Of a stretch of 64,000 nt of DNA, positions 43,068 through 52,130 are shown in pieces. Both the position numbers and the translations under genes were made by a program. Position 1 is the stretch's first letter. Each line of letters opens with the position of its first letter. Location of the stretch: contig CAJTNO010000007.1 of NCBI GenBank assembly GCA_910577815.1, forward strand, positions 1 to 64,000, written 5' to 3'. Source of the stretch: an uncultured Christensenella sp. Its GTDB lineage: Bacteria; Bacillota; Clostridia; Christensenellales; CAG-917. The notes beneath the pieces are model-generated. The model did no database searches and was not told where the DNA came from. It worked only from the letters and a program-made list of their open reading frames with translations.

Positions 43068-44222
43068 ATGGACGATTTCAATAACTTTTTTAACGAACAA
43101 CCTAATCCCGAGCCTGCTCGGACACCCGTTTATCATACGCCCGAGCCGAAGCGCAAGGACAAAAACAACCTGACGGCTATAGTATGTATAATCATAGCCG
43201 TGATAATGTGCGTACTGGTTATTGTAAACGTCATAGTACTTGCCACGCTTAAAAACTCGATAGCGGCGGAATACGCCAGCAATATGGAAGCCAAGATGCG
43301 CGAGCAGTATCAGCAGGCTATAAACGATTCTCTTAAGGACACCGACGTAATACAGGACGTAACGGACAACGCGTCCGATAAGGTCATCGACGCGCTTGAC
43401 AGTACAATCGGTGAAATCGCGGAGAACTACGCCTCGGGAGTTGCAAGACTTTATATGTACGAATCCGCCTCCGCAAGCACCACCGCGGGCAATCTTGCAG
43501 GACTCGCAACCGGCTTCCTTGTCAGCGACACGGACGCAAGCGGCACCCTGCAAAGATACATCGTCACCAACGCTCACTGCGTAAGATATGCAAAAGCGGT
43601 ATCTACAGGCGGAATTATATGGGGCGGCAGCTCCACCCGCTACGAATGGGCAAGCTACGGTAAAATAATAGCTGTGTTTGAGGACAACGATACAAAATAT
43701 ACTGCCGAAATCGTCGCCTACGGCTCTTATGACGCCCGCGACAACGATAAGGGTTATTATCTTAAAGCGGAAAACGACCAGCCCGACCTTGCGATACTTC
43801 GCATAAAAGGCACGCAGCCGTCAAACGAAGCGCATAAATCGCTGAGGCTCGCATCCGCTACAAGCACCATAAAGCGCGGAACTCCCGTTGCGCTTATCGG
43901 CAACCCAGAGGGTATCGGCGACACCAACAGCATAACTTCGGGAACAATCTCCAACGTAGGCATTAAAGTTTCAAGCTGGGGTACGGGAACTTTTATAATG
44001 ACGGACGCGGCAGTAAACGGAGGCAACTCGGGCGGACCTATGCTTGACCGTCGCGGAGTTGTAATAGGAGTTGTCGAAAGCAAGCTTGTCAGCGACGACA
44101 TAGACAATATGGGCTTTGCCCTATCGGCAGCCACGCTGTATGAGTTTATAAGCTGGGCACAGAAAGCGTCCAACAATACGCTCGGCAAGGACATCAGCAT
44201 TGCCTGTACGTTTGTAAGCTAA
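43068..44222 (+). CDS. Membrane-anchored trypsin-like (S1C) serine protease
   Basis: 384 residues from ATG 43068 (SD AGAGG). Cytosolic N-terminus (~1-35), one TM (~37-60) and an exterior protease domain with the triad His (NAHCVRY), Asp (PDLAILRI) and Ser (GNSGGPMLD). HtrA-like core without a PDZ domain, which ends soon after the active-site Ser. Probably an envelope quality-control protease. Confidence 0.9.
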   Translation: MDDFNNFFNEQPNPEPARTPVYHTPEPKRKDKNNLTAIVCIIIAVIMCVLVIVNVIVLATLKNSIAAEYASNMEAKMREQYQQAINDSLKDTDVIQDVTDNASDKVIDALDSTIGEIAENYASGVARLYMYESASASTTAGNLAGLATGFLVSDTDASGTLQRYIVTNAHCVRYAKAVSTGGIIWGGSSTRYEWASYGKIIAVFEDNDTKYTAEIVAYGSYDARDNDKGYYLKAENDQPDLAILRIKGTQPSNEAHKSLRLASATSTIKRGTPVALIGNPEGIGDTNSITSGTISNVGIKVSSWGTGTFIMTDAAVNGGNSGGPMLDRRGVVIGVVESKLVSDDIDNMGFALSAATLYEFISWAQKASNNTLGKDISIACTFVS

Positions 44223-44296
44223 AAATATGATATTTACACGCAATGCGGTAAATATATGAAACGGTCTTATTTTATCCTCCCCACCACGACCGTTTC

Positions 44297-44324
44297 AAAA
44301 GGCACTCATACGAGTGCCTTTTTT
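44297..44324 (+). terminator. Intrinsic terminator of the protease gene
   Basis: A 9-bp stem (44299-44307 with 44312-44320), 4-base loop and T6. A longer stem AAACGGTC/GACCGTTT (~44257-44296) lies just before it. Confidence 0.85.
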
Positions 44325-44425
44325 GTTGTCGAAATAAATTCTATTATCACTTTTAAAATATAAAATACAAAGTTTACATTTAAATTTAAGATTCAAATCC
44401 GCAAGCATTCTCCAAACTTCAAATA

Positions 44426-44863
44426 TCAATACTGTCTTACTATCGACACAAGCTTGTAATAACCTACTACCACAACCTCCTCGAAGCGATAAACGTTCCA
44501 CCGCGAAATATTATCGACGTTTTCCTCAACATACTTTTTGCAGCGCTCCTGCACCCAGTCGGCAGAACGCGTATCGCCCGTAAAGAATACGTACACGCTC
44601 TCCTCTTTTTCTACGTCCTCGCCGTCAACGTTCTCCCTGACTATCATAGTGCCGTGCAATATATCTCCAATCTTATAGCCGCTCTGCCCTTCGCTTGTCA
44701 TAGGAGAAGTGCGCTCGTATTTAACGGTTACGCCCGCCTTGTCCAATCTGTCGCGAACATTGTTCTCACGCATTCCAATTTTAAGACAGGACGTCAGCAA
44801 CGCGCCGAGCAGCGCCGCAATAAGCACAGTGCATATTATAAGTACGATACGTTTTGCTTTCAT
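44426..44863 (-). CDS. Small lipoprotein, unknown
   Basis: 145 residues from ATG 44863. The signal peptide ends with lipobox LLTSC (~Cys 26). The mature part is charged, with VRDRLDKAGVTVKYE near the start and a KYVEENVD segment. No family recognised. AAAGGTG lies 11 bases before the start. Confidence 0.72.
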   Translation of the reverse strand: MKAKRIVLIICTVLIAALLGALLTSCLKIGMRENNVRDRLDKAGVTVKYERTSPMTSEGQSGYKIGDILHGTMIVRENVDGEDVEKEESVYVFFTGDTRSADWVQERCKKYVEENVDNISRWNVYRFEEVVVVGYYKLVSIVRQY

Positions 44864-45038
44864 AATCAAATAATAACACCTTTATTGATGCTTGTAAATA
44901 CCAATTACAACAGCATTGTCGCTACAGATTTATTTACGATTTCTTAATTCAGTAGCGCGTGCGTTTTTCATAATATTCCAAAATTTGTAATAAATAATCG
45001 GCGGCAACCTGCACACAATAATAACAGGAGGCAAGCAA

Positions 45039-45173
45039 ATGAAAAATTCACTTTTAATCGGCGCGATGCTTGGAATAGTCACTGCTACTGCTCTTTATTG
45101 CGGTTCGTCAAACCATTCATTTAAAAAAGCTAAGCGTTCTCTCGTGAACAAAATCGAAGACGTGTTGATGTAA
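45039..45173 (+). CDS. Small single-TM protein (44 aa)
   Basis: 44 residues with SD GGAGG 7 bases before ATG 45039. Residues 4-22 (SLLIGAMLGIVTATALYCG) form one TM or signal helix; a basic tail (FKKAKRSLVNKIEDVLM) follows. It resembles YtxH-like mini proteins but is too short to be sure. A strong terminator follows, supporting a real small gene. Confidence 0.65.
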   Translation: MKNSLLIGAMLGIVTATALYCGSSNHSFKKAKRSLVNKIEDVLM

Positions 45174-45199
45174 ACTGATTCGATAAACTTATCCTCTAA

Positions 45200-45252
45200 A
45201 AAATACAAATCGTGTATCTTGCAAATTTTGGTAGATACACGATTTGTATTTT
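45200..45252. terminator. Long perfect terminator hairpin
   Basis: A perfect 20-bp stem (45200-45219 with 45233-45252), 13-base loop, A/T runs at both ends. Likely terminator of the 44-residue gene. Confidence 0.8.
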
Positions 45253-45428
45253 GCTATCTAAAATATGGTTTATCAGGAAGGTATTATCATTTCGTTTTGT
45301 CAGCCTGTTATTTGATATTACAGCAATTTCTATATGTATTTTTTAGCATATATTCCATATATGATGTTGTTTAGCAACAGTGTTTATAATGGTTAATACA
45401 CTTATCGTGTTTTAATAGTTTATTAGAA

Positions 45429-45449
45429 AGCCGCATAATAAATGCGGCT
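45429..45449 (-). terminator. Intrinsic terminator of the iscS-iscU operon
   Basis: A perfect 8-bp stem (45429-45436 with 45442-45449), 5-base loop, TTTCTAAT on the minus strand, 12 bases past the iscU stop. Confidence 0.65.
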
Positions 45450-45460
45450 AATCAGTTTAA

Positions 45461-45835
45461 TTATTTGCTGCCAACACGTTTTTGATAATCGTCTATTGCG
45501 GCTCTGATAGCGTCCTCTGCAAGCACCGAGCAATGTATCTTTTGCGGAGGCAAGCCCTCAAGCTCGGTGATAACTTCCTTATTTGTAAGCTTAAGCGCGT
45601 CCTCTATGCTCTTTCCTATAATCATACCCGTTGCGGTTGAGCTTGAAGCAACAGCCGCCGCACAGCCGAACGTTTTAAACTTGGCGTCCTCTATGATACC
45701 GTTTTCTATGCGCATAGTAATTTGCATAATGTCCCCGCAGGTTTCATTGCCTACTGTGCCGATGGCGTTATAATTTTCCACTTCGCCCATATGCTGAGGA
45801 TTTTTAAAAACCTCCATAACTTTCTCGTTGTACAT
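45461..45835 (-). CDS. iscU: Fe-S scaffold protein, IscU/NifU N-terminal type
   Basis: 124 residues with the three scaffold cysteines Cys33 (ETCGD), Cys58 (FGCAAA) and Cys102 (HCSV) and the stabilising Asp35. Assembles Fe-S clusters with sulfur from the adjacent desulfurase. SD GAAGGAG precedes ATG 45835. It lies 31 bases after iscS; this two-gene isc/nif set is typical of clostridia. Confidence 0.94.
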   Translation of the reverse strand: MYNEKVMEVFKNPQHMGEVENYNAIGTVGNETCGDIMQITMRIENGIIEDAKFKTFGCAAAVASSSTATGMIIGKSIEDALKLTNKEVITELEGLPPQKIHCSVLAEDAIRAAIDDYQKRVGSK

Positions 45836-45866
45836 ATTTACTCCTTCGCGGCTATGCCGCGCAAAA

Positions 45867-47036
45867 TTAGTTCTTTTTATAAAGCGGAGACATTGCCCTT
45901 AGCTTTTCAACCGTCTTTACAAGCTCGTCTACCGTGTAGTCCACATCCTCGACAGTATTGTTTTTGCCAAACGTAAATCTTATGGAGCCGTGCGCGGTGC
46001 CGATAGGCACTCCGATTGCAAGCAGCGTTCTTGAAGGCTCGAGCGAGCCGGACGAACACGCCGAACCGGACGAAGCGCATATTCCCGCAAGGTCAAGCGA
46101 AAACAGTATCGATTCGCCCTCTATATAACGGAAGCTGAAATTGGCATTGTTATACAGTCTTTTGCTATTATCCTTTGCTCCGTTATAATATATATCGTCT
46201 ATTCTTTCAAGCACCTTGCTTACAAACCTGTCGCGCAGACCTCCGACGTATTTTGCGTTTTCCTCCATATGGTCAACCGCATCCTTAAGCGCAACCGCCA
46301 TTCCGACAGCTCCCGCAGTATTGGTGGTGCCGCCTCTGTGCGCTCTTTCCTGCTCGCCTCCCGCAAGCAGCTTTTCAATACGCAAGCCGTTGCGCACATA
46401 TAGCGCGCCCATACCCTTTGGTCCGTAAAATTTGTGCGCGGACATCGACAGCAAATCAACACCCAGCTCTTTTACATCGTATTTTATCGCTCCCGTTGCC
46501 TGCACCGCGTCGGTGTGAAACAAAACTCCGTGCTTATGAGCTATTTCGCAAAGCTCGCCGATAGGCTGCACGGTGCCAATCTCGTTGTTTGCATACATAA
46601 TGCTTACAAGCACCGTATCCTCTCGCAAGGCATTTTCAAGGTCGCGGGCAGAAACGAAGCCCTGTCCGTCAACGGGCAGATAGGTAATCTCCCAACCGTA
46701 TTTCTCAAGCTGTTTACAGGCTGTATGAATCGCGGGATGCTCTATAACAGATGTTACTATATGCTTGCCCTTATCCTTTAACTGCGACGCAATTCCCTTT
46801 AAAGCCCAATTATCCGCTTCTGTTCCGCAAGAGGTGAAATAAATTTCGCTCGGCTTAGCGCCTATGCACTCGGCTATCGTCTGTCTTGCGTCCGCAACTG
46901 CCTTAGCCGCTTCGCGCCCGAATGCGTGCTGCGAATTTGCGTTGCCGAAAACATCAGTGAAATACGGCTTCATAGCCTCAAAAGCTTTTTCGGAAAGCGG
47001 CGTGGTTGCCGCATTGTCAAGATATATATTTTTCAT
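45867..47036 (-). CDS. iscS: Cysteine desulfurase, IscS/NifS type
   Basis: 389 residues from ATG 47036 (SD AGAGG). PLP Lys in SAHKFYGPKG; catalytic Cys in SSGSACSSGSLEPS within the long mobile loop of group I enzymes; N-terminal YLDNAATTP. Donates sulfur for Fe-S clusters to IscU and for tRNA thiolation. Confidence 0.95.
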   Translation of the reverse strand: MKNIYLDNAATTPLSEKAFEAMKPYFTDVFGNANSQHAFGREAAKAVADARQTIAECIGAKPSEIYFTSCGTEADNWALKGIASQLKDKGKHIVTSVIEHPAIHTACKQLEKYGWEITYLPVDGQGFVSARDLENALREDTVLVSIMYANNEIGTVQPIGELCEIAHKHGVLFHTDAVQATGAIKYDVKELGVDLLSMSAHKFYGPKGMGALYVRNGLRIEKLLAGGEQERAHRGGTTNTAGAVGMAVALKDAVDHMEENAKYVGGLRDRFVSKVLERIDDIYYNGAKDNSKRLYNNANFSFRYIEGESILFSLDLAGICASSGSACSSGSLEPSRTLLAIGVPIGTAHGSIRFTFGKNNTVEDVDYTVDELVKTVEKLRAMSPLYKKN

Positions 47037-47122
47037 ATTATGCCTCTTGCGCTTGCGCGCCTGCAAACTCTTATGTATTTATAATGTATACAATCTATTA
47101 TTGCCCGACCTAAGCTATTATA

Positions 47123-48376
47123 TCAGCCTCGTATCTGTCCTTCGCCTGTAACTACGTATTTAACGGAGGTAAGCTCCTTAAGCGCGATAGGTCCGCGCAC
47201 GTGCAGCTTTTGAGTGCTTATACCCATTTCCGCGCCAAGACCGAATTCATAGCCGTCGGTGAACCTTGTAGAAGCATTGACATATACAGCCGCCGCATCC
47301 ACATACTTGGTAAAATACTCTTTTACGCTTTCATCCTCTGTTATTACAGCCTCGCTGTGGCGCGTTCCGTTGGCATTTATTATATCTACAGCCTCGGCTA
47401 CTCCGCATACGACGCTCACCGTCAGCTTATATGCTAAAAACTCGGTAAGAAAATCGCCGTCGGCAGCAGGCTCGATATCCTGCACTATAGCCCGCGTTTT
47501 TTTATCTCCTAACACTGTTACATTATTTACTTTAAGCGCAGAATAAATTTCGGGCAAGAATTGCTCCGCTATCGCTTCGTCTATCAGTAAATGCTCCAAA
47601 GCATTACAGGTAGAAGGTCTTTGACACTTGGCGTTTATAATAATATCTACAGCCTTACGTAGGTCGGCGGTCTTTTCAACATAAATGTGGCAGTTTCCGC
47701 CCGCAGAAGCTATTACGGGCATTTTTGCGTTGTCAAGCACAAAACGCTTAAGTCCCTCGCCGCCGCGCGGAATTACAACATCCACATATTCCTCGTGACA
47801 AAGCATTTCCTTTGCCGCTTCGCGGGACGCGTCGTCTATAAATCCCACCGCATCCGCGTCAAGCCCGACCTTTTCTATCGCCTTACGCATAACCGAATAT
47901 ATAATTCTGTTTGTGTTAAGCGCGTCCTTACTGCCTCTTAAAATCACGCCGTTTCCCGATTTCAGACAAAGCGCCGCCGCATCTACGGTCACATTTGGGC
48001 GCGCTTCATATATAATGCCCACCACTCCGAGCGGAGCGCGCACGCGTTTAATATCCAATCCGTTTGCAAGCGTTCTTTGCTCGACTGTCTCTCCCACAGG
48101 GTCGGGCAATCCGGCTATTTGCTTGAGTCCGTCAATCATATTTTCAAATCGCGACGGAGTAAGCGTGAGTCTGTCGATAAACGTATCGTCCTTGCCGTTA
48201 GCGCGCGCTGAAATAACGTCCTCGGCGTTTCCTTTAAGGATTGCTTCGACGTTTTCCGCTTCCGCAAGCGCGGAGGCTATGGACAAAAGCATTGAGCTTT
48301 TTTGCTTTTCATCATAGCCGCATAACGCATAGGAGGCGCGCTTCGTATTTTTTAAGATGTCAATTACGTCTATCAT
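47123..48376 (-). CDS. proA: Gamma-glutamyl phosphate reductase
   Basis: 417 residues with APLGVVGIIYEARPNVT, the catalytic Cys in NAKCQRPSTCNALE and the C-terminal GLGAEMGISTQKLHVRGP. Second step of proline synthesis from glutamate. No proB lies next to it, which is unusual as proBA is commonly linked. No SD close to ATG 48376; a G-rich tract lies inside a hairpin upstream. Confidence 0.95.
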   Translation of the reverse strand: MIDVIDILKNTKRASYALCGYDEKQKSSMLLSIASALAEAENVEAILKGNAEDVISARANGKDDTFIDRLTLTPSRFENMIDGLKQIAGLPDPVGETVEQRTLANGLDIKRVRAPLGVVGIIYEARPNVTVDAAALCLKSGNGVILRGSKDALNTNRIIYSVMRKAIEKVGLDADAVGFIDDASREAAKEMLCHEEYVDVVIPRGGEGLKRFVLDNAKMPVIASAGGNCHIYVEKTADLRKAVDIIINAKCQRPSTCNALEHLLIDEAIAEQFLPEIYSALKVNNVTVLGDKKTRAIVQDIEPAADGDFLTEFLAYKLTVSVVCGVAEAVDIINANGTRHSEAVITEDESVKEYFTKYVDAAAVYVNASTRFTDGYEFGLGAEMGISTQKLHVRGPIALKELTSVKYVVTGEGQIRG

Positions 48377-48388
48377 ACATATACTTTT

Positions 48389-48412
48389 GCCCCCGATAAC
48401 CGTATCGAGGGC
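48389..48412. promoter_or_regulatory. Hairpin in the proA leader
   Basis: A 10-bp stem with one mismatch and a 4-base loop, 13 bases upstream of proA. It includes the only G-rich, SD-like tract. The T-run lies on the plus-strand side only, so it is a poor minus-strand terminator; it could mask the ribosome site. Confidence 0.35.
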
Positions 48413-48517
48413 TTATTTTTAAATTGTCGCCGAATTATATGAAATATATTTCACATTTCGGTCGATTATGTTATAACACCGCAACGCGATATTGTCAATA
48501 GATATATTATAATTATA

Positions 48518-49252
48518 CTATTCTTCAATCGTAAGATTTGCGTTGTGGTAAACGTTCTGAACGTCGTCAAGCTCCTCGAGCTTATCGATAAGCTTTATTA
48601 TGTTTGCCTGCTGTTCCTCCGTAGGGTCGACGTAATTATCCGGTATCATAGACGCTTCAGCCGAAAGTATTTTAACTCCCGCGTCCTCAAGACCTTTGCG
48701 CACATCGCCAAGCGAAGCGGTATCGGTATAAACCTCGAAAACCTCCTCATCCTCGGAGTTTATATCCTCCGCGCCCGCGTCAAGCGCATACATCATAAGG
48801 TCGTCCTCGCTTATATCCTCTTTTGCAACGGTTATAACTCCCTTGCGCTTGAACATAAACGATACGCATCCGGTAGTTCCCATAGCTCCGCCGAACTTAT
48901 CAAATAAATGTCGCACGTCGCCTGCCGTACGGTTTTTATTGTCCGTAAGCGCCTCTACGATAAGCGCGCAACCGCCGACTCCGTAGCCCTCGTAAATCAT
49001 TTCCTCATAGTTAATGCTGCCCAACTCGCCGCTCGCCTTTTTGATGCTGCGCGTGATATTATCGTTGGGCATATTGTTATCCTTCGCCTTAGCTATAACC
49101 TGAGCAAGCTTGCTGTTGCTATTCGGGTCGGGACCGCCCTCCTTTACGGCTACTGCCAGCTCTCGTCCGATTTTGGTAAATATGTTGGCTCTCGCCGCGT
49201 CGGTCTTACCCTTTTTCTGCTGAATATTATGCCACTTACTGTGTCCGCTCAT
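48518..49252 (-). CDS. yebC: YebC/PmpR family protein
   Basis: 244 residues, starting [20 protein letters not shown], with [23 protein letters not shown] and [11 protein letters not shown]. Members act as DNA-binding regulators or, for the YebC2 group, as translation factors on difficult (e.g. polyproline) stretches. SD AGGAG precedes ATG 49252. Confidence 0.95.
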   Translation of the reverse strand: MSGHSKWHNIQQKKGKTDAARANIFTKIGRELAVAVKEGGPDPNSNSKLAQVIAKAKDNNMPNDNITRSIKKASGELGSINYEEMIYEGYGVGGCALIVEALTDNKNRTAGDVRHLFDKFGGAMGTTGCVSFMFKRKGVITVAKEDISEDDLMMYALDAGAEDINSEDEEVFEVYTDTASLGDVRKGLEDAGVKILSAEASMIPDNYVDPTEEQQANIIKLIDKLEELDDVQNVYHNANLTIEE

Positions 49253-49260
49253 AATAACTC

Positions 49261-50007
49261 CTATACTGTCTGATACATTGCCACCGCGGTAGCTACCGCG
49301 ACGTTTAACGATTCAATCTGATTTTTCATAGGCAAAGAGTAAACCCTCTTTGCTTCGCGCTTAAGCGTTTCTCTTACTCCGTGAGCCTCGCTACCCGATA
49401 CAAACAGCACCGACGAATTTATTTTTTCGTTCAGTATGCTTTGACCGCCCATATCCAGAACGCAACTGTCGCACTCTCGCATCAGCTTCAATGCCTGAGC
49501 CTCGTCAACGGAATATACCTTGACCTTAAACAGCGCTCCGAGCGTAGCTCTTATAACCTTTGGCGAATAAATATCCGCCGTATCTAAGGTATAAATCTCA
49601 CAAAAACCGCACGCTGCCGCCGTCCGCAGAATAGTGCCGAGATTGCCGGGGTCCGACACGCCGTCAAGTAAAAGCGCATTCCCCGCAGGCATTTCAAAGT
49701 GCATATCGGGAATTCTGCATATCGCCGCTATTCCATATGGACTTGCAGTATCCGAAATACTTTTAAATACCTCGTCCGATACGCAAATAACGCCTTCCTT
49801 TACGGCACGACTTTCAAACATTGCGCTTGCCTCGCCGTATCTGTCCGACCTTGCAATTACAAACTCGACGTCAACTAAATCCGGCATATCGCGCAGCAGG
49901 TTCACGCCCTCCGCCAAAAACAAGCCCGTTTCCGTACGGAATTTACGCTCCGCAAGCGAACGCGTAAGCTTTACGTATTTGTTTTTGGTTGAGGTGATAA
50001 TATCCAT
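49261..50007 (-). CDS. TrmH-family (SpoU) rRNA/tRNA 2'-O-methyltransferase
   Basis: 248 residues with SPOUT motifs 1-3: [27 protein letters not shown] and [19 protein letters not shown] small N-terminal substrate-binding domain (~1-95) precedes it. Common downstream of rplT in Bacillota; the exact target nucleotide cannot be told. It lies 8 bases before yebC. Confidence 0.93.
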   Translation of the reverse strand: MDIITSTKNKYVKLTRSLAERKFRTETGLFLAEGVNLLRDMPDLVDVEFVIARSDRYGEASAMFESRAVKEGVICVSDEVFKSISDTASPYGIAAICRIPDMHFEMPAGNALLLDGVSDPGNLGTILRTAAACGFCEIYTLDTADIYSPKVIRATLGALFKVKVYSVDEAQALKLMRECDSCVLDMGGQSILNEKINSSVLFVSGSEAHGVRETLKREAKRVYSLPMKNQIESLNVAVATAVAMYQTV

Positions 50008-50053
50008 ACTTAAGCACTATACAAAACGCGCACAAGGCGCGTTTTGAATTTCT

Positions 50054-50407
50054 TTATGCAAGCGCCTTCTTTGCGTCCTCGCAAATCGCGGTGAATGCCT
50101 TTGGGTCGCTTATAGCTATTTCGCTTAAAACCTTTCTGTTAAGCTCGATACCCGCAACCTTCAAACCGTGCATCAATGTGGAATAAGTCATTCCGTTAAG
50201 ACGCGCAGCCGCGTTGATACGCGCTATCCAAAGCTGTCTGAAATCGCGCTTCTTCTGCTTTCTGCCAACGTATGCGTATGCTCCGCTCTTTAAAAGCTGT
50301 TGCTTGGCAACACGGTAAAGCGCGTGCTTTCCCGCATAGTAGCCCTTTGCTTGCTTCATTATTTTTCTGCGTTTTTTAATTGCCGTAACCGCTCTTTTAA
50401 TTCTCAT
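50054..50407 (-). CDS. rplT: 50S ribosomal protein L20
   Basis: 117 residues: [39 protein letters not shown] and [24 protein letters not shown]. Binds 23S rRNA early and, in Bacillus, represses its own operon through the leader. SD GGAGG. Confidence 0.97.
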   Translation of the reverse strand: MRIKRAVTAIKKRRKIMKQAKGYYAGKHALYRVAKQQLLKSGAYAYVGRKQKKRDFRQLWIARINAAARLNGMTYSTLMHGLKVAGIELNRKVLSEIAISDPKAFTAICEDAKKALA

Positions 50408-50421
50408 CTCTCAAGACCTCC

Positions 50422-50619
50422 TTATTTATAGGGCAGGAGTTTCTTCAACTCGTCTGTTCTTGTTTCGTCAACGTACTCAATAGAGCGTAAATCTCTTTTT
50501 CTCTTTGTCGTCTTCTTGGTAAGAAGGTGGCTGTGAGCGGAGTGTCCTCTCTTGTAAAGCCCATTTGCTGTAACGCGGAAACGCTTTTTAGCGCCGCTAT
50601 GTGTTTTTTGCTTTGGCAT
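50422..50619 (-). CDS. rpmI: 50S ribosomal protein L35
   Basis: 65 residues, [19 protein letters not shown] and a basic [11 protein letters not shown] core. Between infC and rplT in the standard order. Confidence 0.97.
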   Translation of the reverse strand: MPKQKTHSGAKKRFRVTANGLYKRGHSAHSHLLTKKTTKRKRDLRSIEYVDETRTDELKKLLPYK

Positions 50620-50670
50620 AGGTCTGCCTCCTCTATTTTATTGCTTTGCCCCGAGGGGCTAAATAAATAA

Positions 50671-51183
50671 TTATTTCTTAACCGACGGAGTAAGAATGGT
50701 AAATATCATTCTGCCCTCCTGCGTGGGTCTTTTCTCCACTATGCAATCGCCTACGAGCGCGATATAATCCTCTACAATCTTGACAGCTATCTCAGGATGC
50801 GCCTGCTGACGTCCCTTAAGCCTTATAGACGCTTTAACCTTGTTTCCGTCCGCAAGGAACTTTGCAGTCTGCTGAGCAAGTCGTTTAGTATCTCCTACGT
50901 CAATGGTAGCGGAAAGACGTATTTCCTTGATTTCAGTCACGTGTTGATTTTTCTTCGCCTCTTTTTCACGCTTCTGCTGCTCATAACGGTATTTGCCGTA
51001 ATCCATAAGCTTACAGGTTGGCGGAACCACCCCCGGAGGCGTAACCTTACACAGGTCTAACCCCTTATTTTCGGCTATAGAGAGCGCGTCGCGTGTGGAC
51101 AGCACTCCGTATGCCTTGCCGTCCTCCCCGATAAGGCGCACCTCGCGGTCTTTGATTTGTTCATTGATAAAAAGGTCTTTCAA
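50671..51183 (-). CDS. infC: Translation initiation factor IF-3
   Basis: 170 residues: FINEQIKDREVRLIGEDG, KLMDYGKYRYEQQKREKEAKK, EIRLS and VKASIRLKGRQQAHPEIA. The start is TTG 51183 with AAGGAG 6 bases upstream; a non-ATG start is common for infC and subject to IF-3 feedback. First gene of infC-rpmI-rplT. Confidence 0.96.
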   Translation of the reverse strand: MKDLFINEQIKDREVRLIGEDGKAYGVLSTRDALSIAENKGLDLCKVTPPGVVPPTCKLMDYGKYRYEQQKREKEAKKNQHVTEIKEIRLSATIDVGDTKRLAQQTAKFLADGNKVKASIRLKGRQQAHPEIAVKIVEDYIALVGDCIVEKRPTQEGRMIFTILTPSVKK

Positions 51184-51362
51184 ATGCTACTCCTTGCATA
51201 CAGTGTTTATAATTTGCGACTATTGCCGCCTTGCGTCTTGTTCCTACAAAAAATGTCGGACTGCAAAGCATCCGACACCAAACGACACGGTCAACTACCG
51301 ATAAAGTCTCTGGATAACCACGTCGCTTGCGCTGATGGCGAAAGGATAACCCTTTGCTTTGC
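51184..51362 (-). ncRNA. infC operon leader, L20-leader-like attenuator
   Basis: A ~180-nt leader between the promoter and infC. It ends in an intrinsic terminator (51248-51277) about 64 bases before the start codon, the layout of the L20-controlled leader of Bacillota. I did not identify the L20-binding fold itself. Confidence 0.6.
51248..51277 (-). terminator. Attenuator terminator in the infC leader
   Basis: A 7-bp stem (51254-51260 with 51271-51277), extended by TGC/GCA across a one-base bulge, and T6 on the minus strand. Confidence 0.8.
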
Positions 51363-51368
51363 TTGACT

Positions 51369-51397
51369 ATATTAACAAATACAAATAACAAAGTCAA
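51369..51397 (-). promoter_or_regulatory. Promoter of the infC-rpmI-rplT operon
   Basis: On the minus strand, TTGACT (51392-51397), 17 bases, TAATAT (51369-51374). Start site near 51362. Confidence 0.65.
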
Positions 51398-51506
51398 GGA
51401 TTTATCAGGTTAATTTATAAAATAAGCGCGGATAATACCCTCTGCCCTCTTTTAAAGTATTGTATTTAGGTATAATAGATTAAAAATAATGCAATAATCA
51501 TATTAA

Positions 51507-51552
51507 ATTAGGAATATTTCCTAATTTTAACAAATATTAGGATATTTCCCTA
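51507..51552. promoter_or_regulatory. Two operator-like sites upstream of the XRE gene
   Basis: ATTAGGAA-TAT-TTCCTAAT (51507-51525) is a perfect palindrome; TTAGG-N7-CCTAA (51536-51552) is a weaker second copy with its centre 28 bases away. Probable autoregulatory sites. A TATAAT lies at 51471-51476 and another at 51556-51561. Confidence 0.5.
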
Positions 51553-51562
51553 AAGTATAATT

Positions 51563-51760
51563 ATGAAGACATTTGCATTAAACTTACGTGAAGGAAGAAA
51601 AGCAATGGGCTTTACTCAAAAACAGCTCGCAGAAAAGCTCAACACGACCAACAGCAGTGTATGCGATTGGGAATGTGACAGAGCAGAACCAAACCTCGAG
51701 ACGTTAGTAAGGCTCGCCGAGATACTTGAATCCAGCATCGACGATTTACTCGGCAAATAA
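51563..51760 (+). CDS. XRE-family HTH regulator (65 aa)
   Basis: 65 residues, essentially one HTH_3 domain: FALNLREGRKAMGFTQKQLAEKLNTTNSSVCDWECDRAEPNLETLVRLAEIL. Cro/C-like minimal repressor. The ATG lacks an SD and follows a TATAAT by one base; Met15 (51605) has GAAGGA upstream but would cut into the HTH. Probably binds the palindromes just upstream. It is a lone plus-strand gene between infC and the tRNA cluster. Confidence 0.8.
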   Translation: MKTFALNLREGRKAMGFTQKQLAEKLNTTNSSVCDWECDRAEPNLETLVRLAEILESSIDDLLGK

Positions 51761-51883
51761 TTCTTGCTTCACACAATACGTCCTACCTCTTAACGGTTAT
51801 TTGAATAACCGTGTTGTAATATACTGTCCGCTAACTAAAATCTCAGTTCTATTATGCGATTCTATCATATGAACTCTGAACAA

Positions 51884-51914
51884 GAAAATGCACGTTATGT
51901 CAACGTGCATTTTC
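51884..51914. terminator. Terminator of the tRNA cluster
   Basis: A perfect 13-bp stem (51884-51896 with 51902-51914), 5-base loop, A4/T4 flanks. It lies 3 bases beyond the encoded CCA of tRNA-Leu(TAA). Confidence 0.8.
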
Positions 51915-51917
51915 GAG

Positions 51918-52004
51918 TGGTACCGCTGACCGGGGTCGAACCGGTATGATATTGCTATCGAGGGATTTTAAGTCCCTTGTGTCTGCCTATTCCACCACAG
52001 CGGT
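51918..52004 (-). tRNA. tRNA-Leu (TAA)
   Basis: Acceptor ACCGCTG/CAGCGGT, discriminator A, encoded CCA, anticodon loop ACTTAAAAT-type with anticodon TAA, long leucine variable arm and T-loop TTCGACC. Confidence 0.93.
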
Positions 52005-52023
52005 TTATTGATTTTTGTTTTTT

Positions 52024-52052
52024 AAGGGCGGTACTCTCGTACCGCCCTTTTT
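52024..52052 (+). terminator. Hairpin between tRNA-Leu and tRNA-Cys
   Basis: A perfect 11-bp stem (52024-52034 with 52039-52049), 4-base loop, T5 on the plus strand only. On the minus strand it lacks a T-run, so it may be an RNA-processing hairpin between tRNAs instead. Confidence 0.55.
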
Positions 52053-52126
52053 GGAGGCACCATCCAGATTTGAACTGGAGAGTGAAGGTTTTGCAGACCT
52101 TTGCCTTACCACTTGGCTATGGTGCC
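52052..52126 (-). tRNA. tRNA-Cys (GCA)
   Basis: Acceptor GGCACCA/TGGTGCC-type, discriminator T, encoded CCA, anticodon GCA within CTGCAAA. Second in the minus-strand cluster. Confidence 0.93.
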
Positions 52127-52130
52127 ATAT

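Larger units (their letters stand above)
45174..45460. other. AT-rich intergenic stretch
   Basis: Between the small TM gene and iscU. It holds the two terminators listed separately and otherwise no gene or motif that I recognise. Confidence 0.5.
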
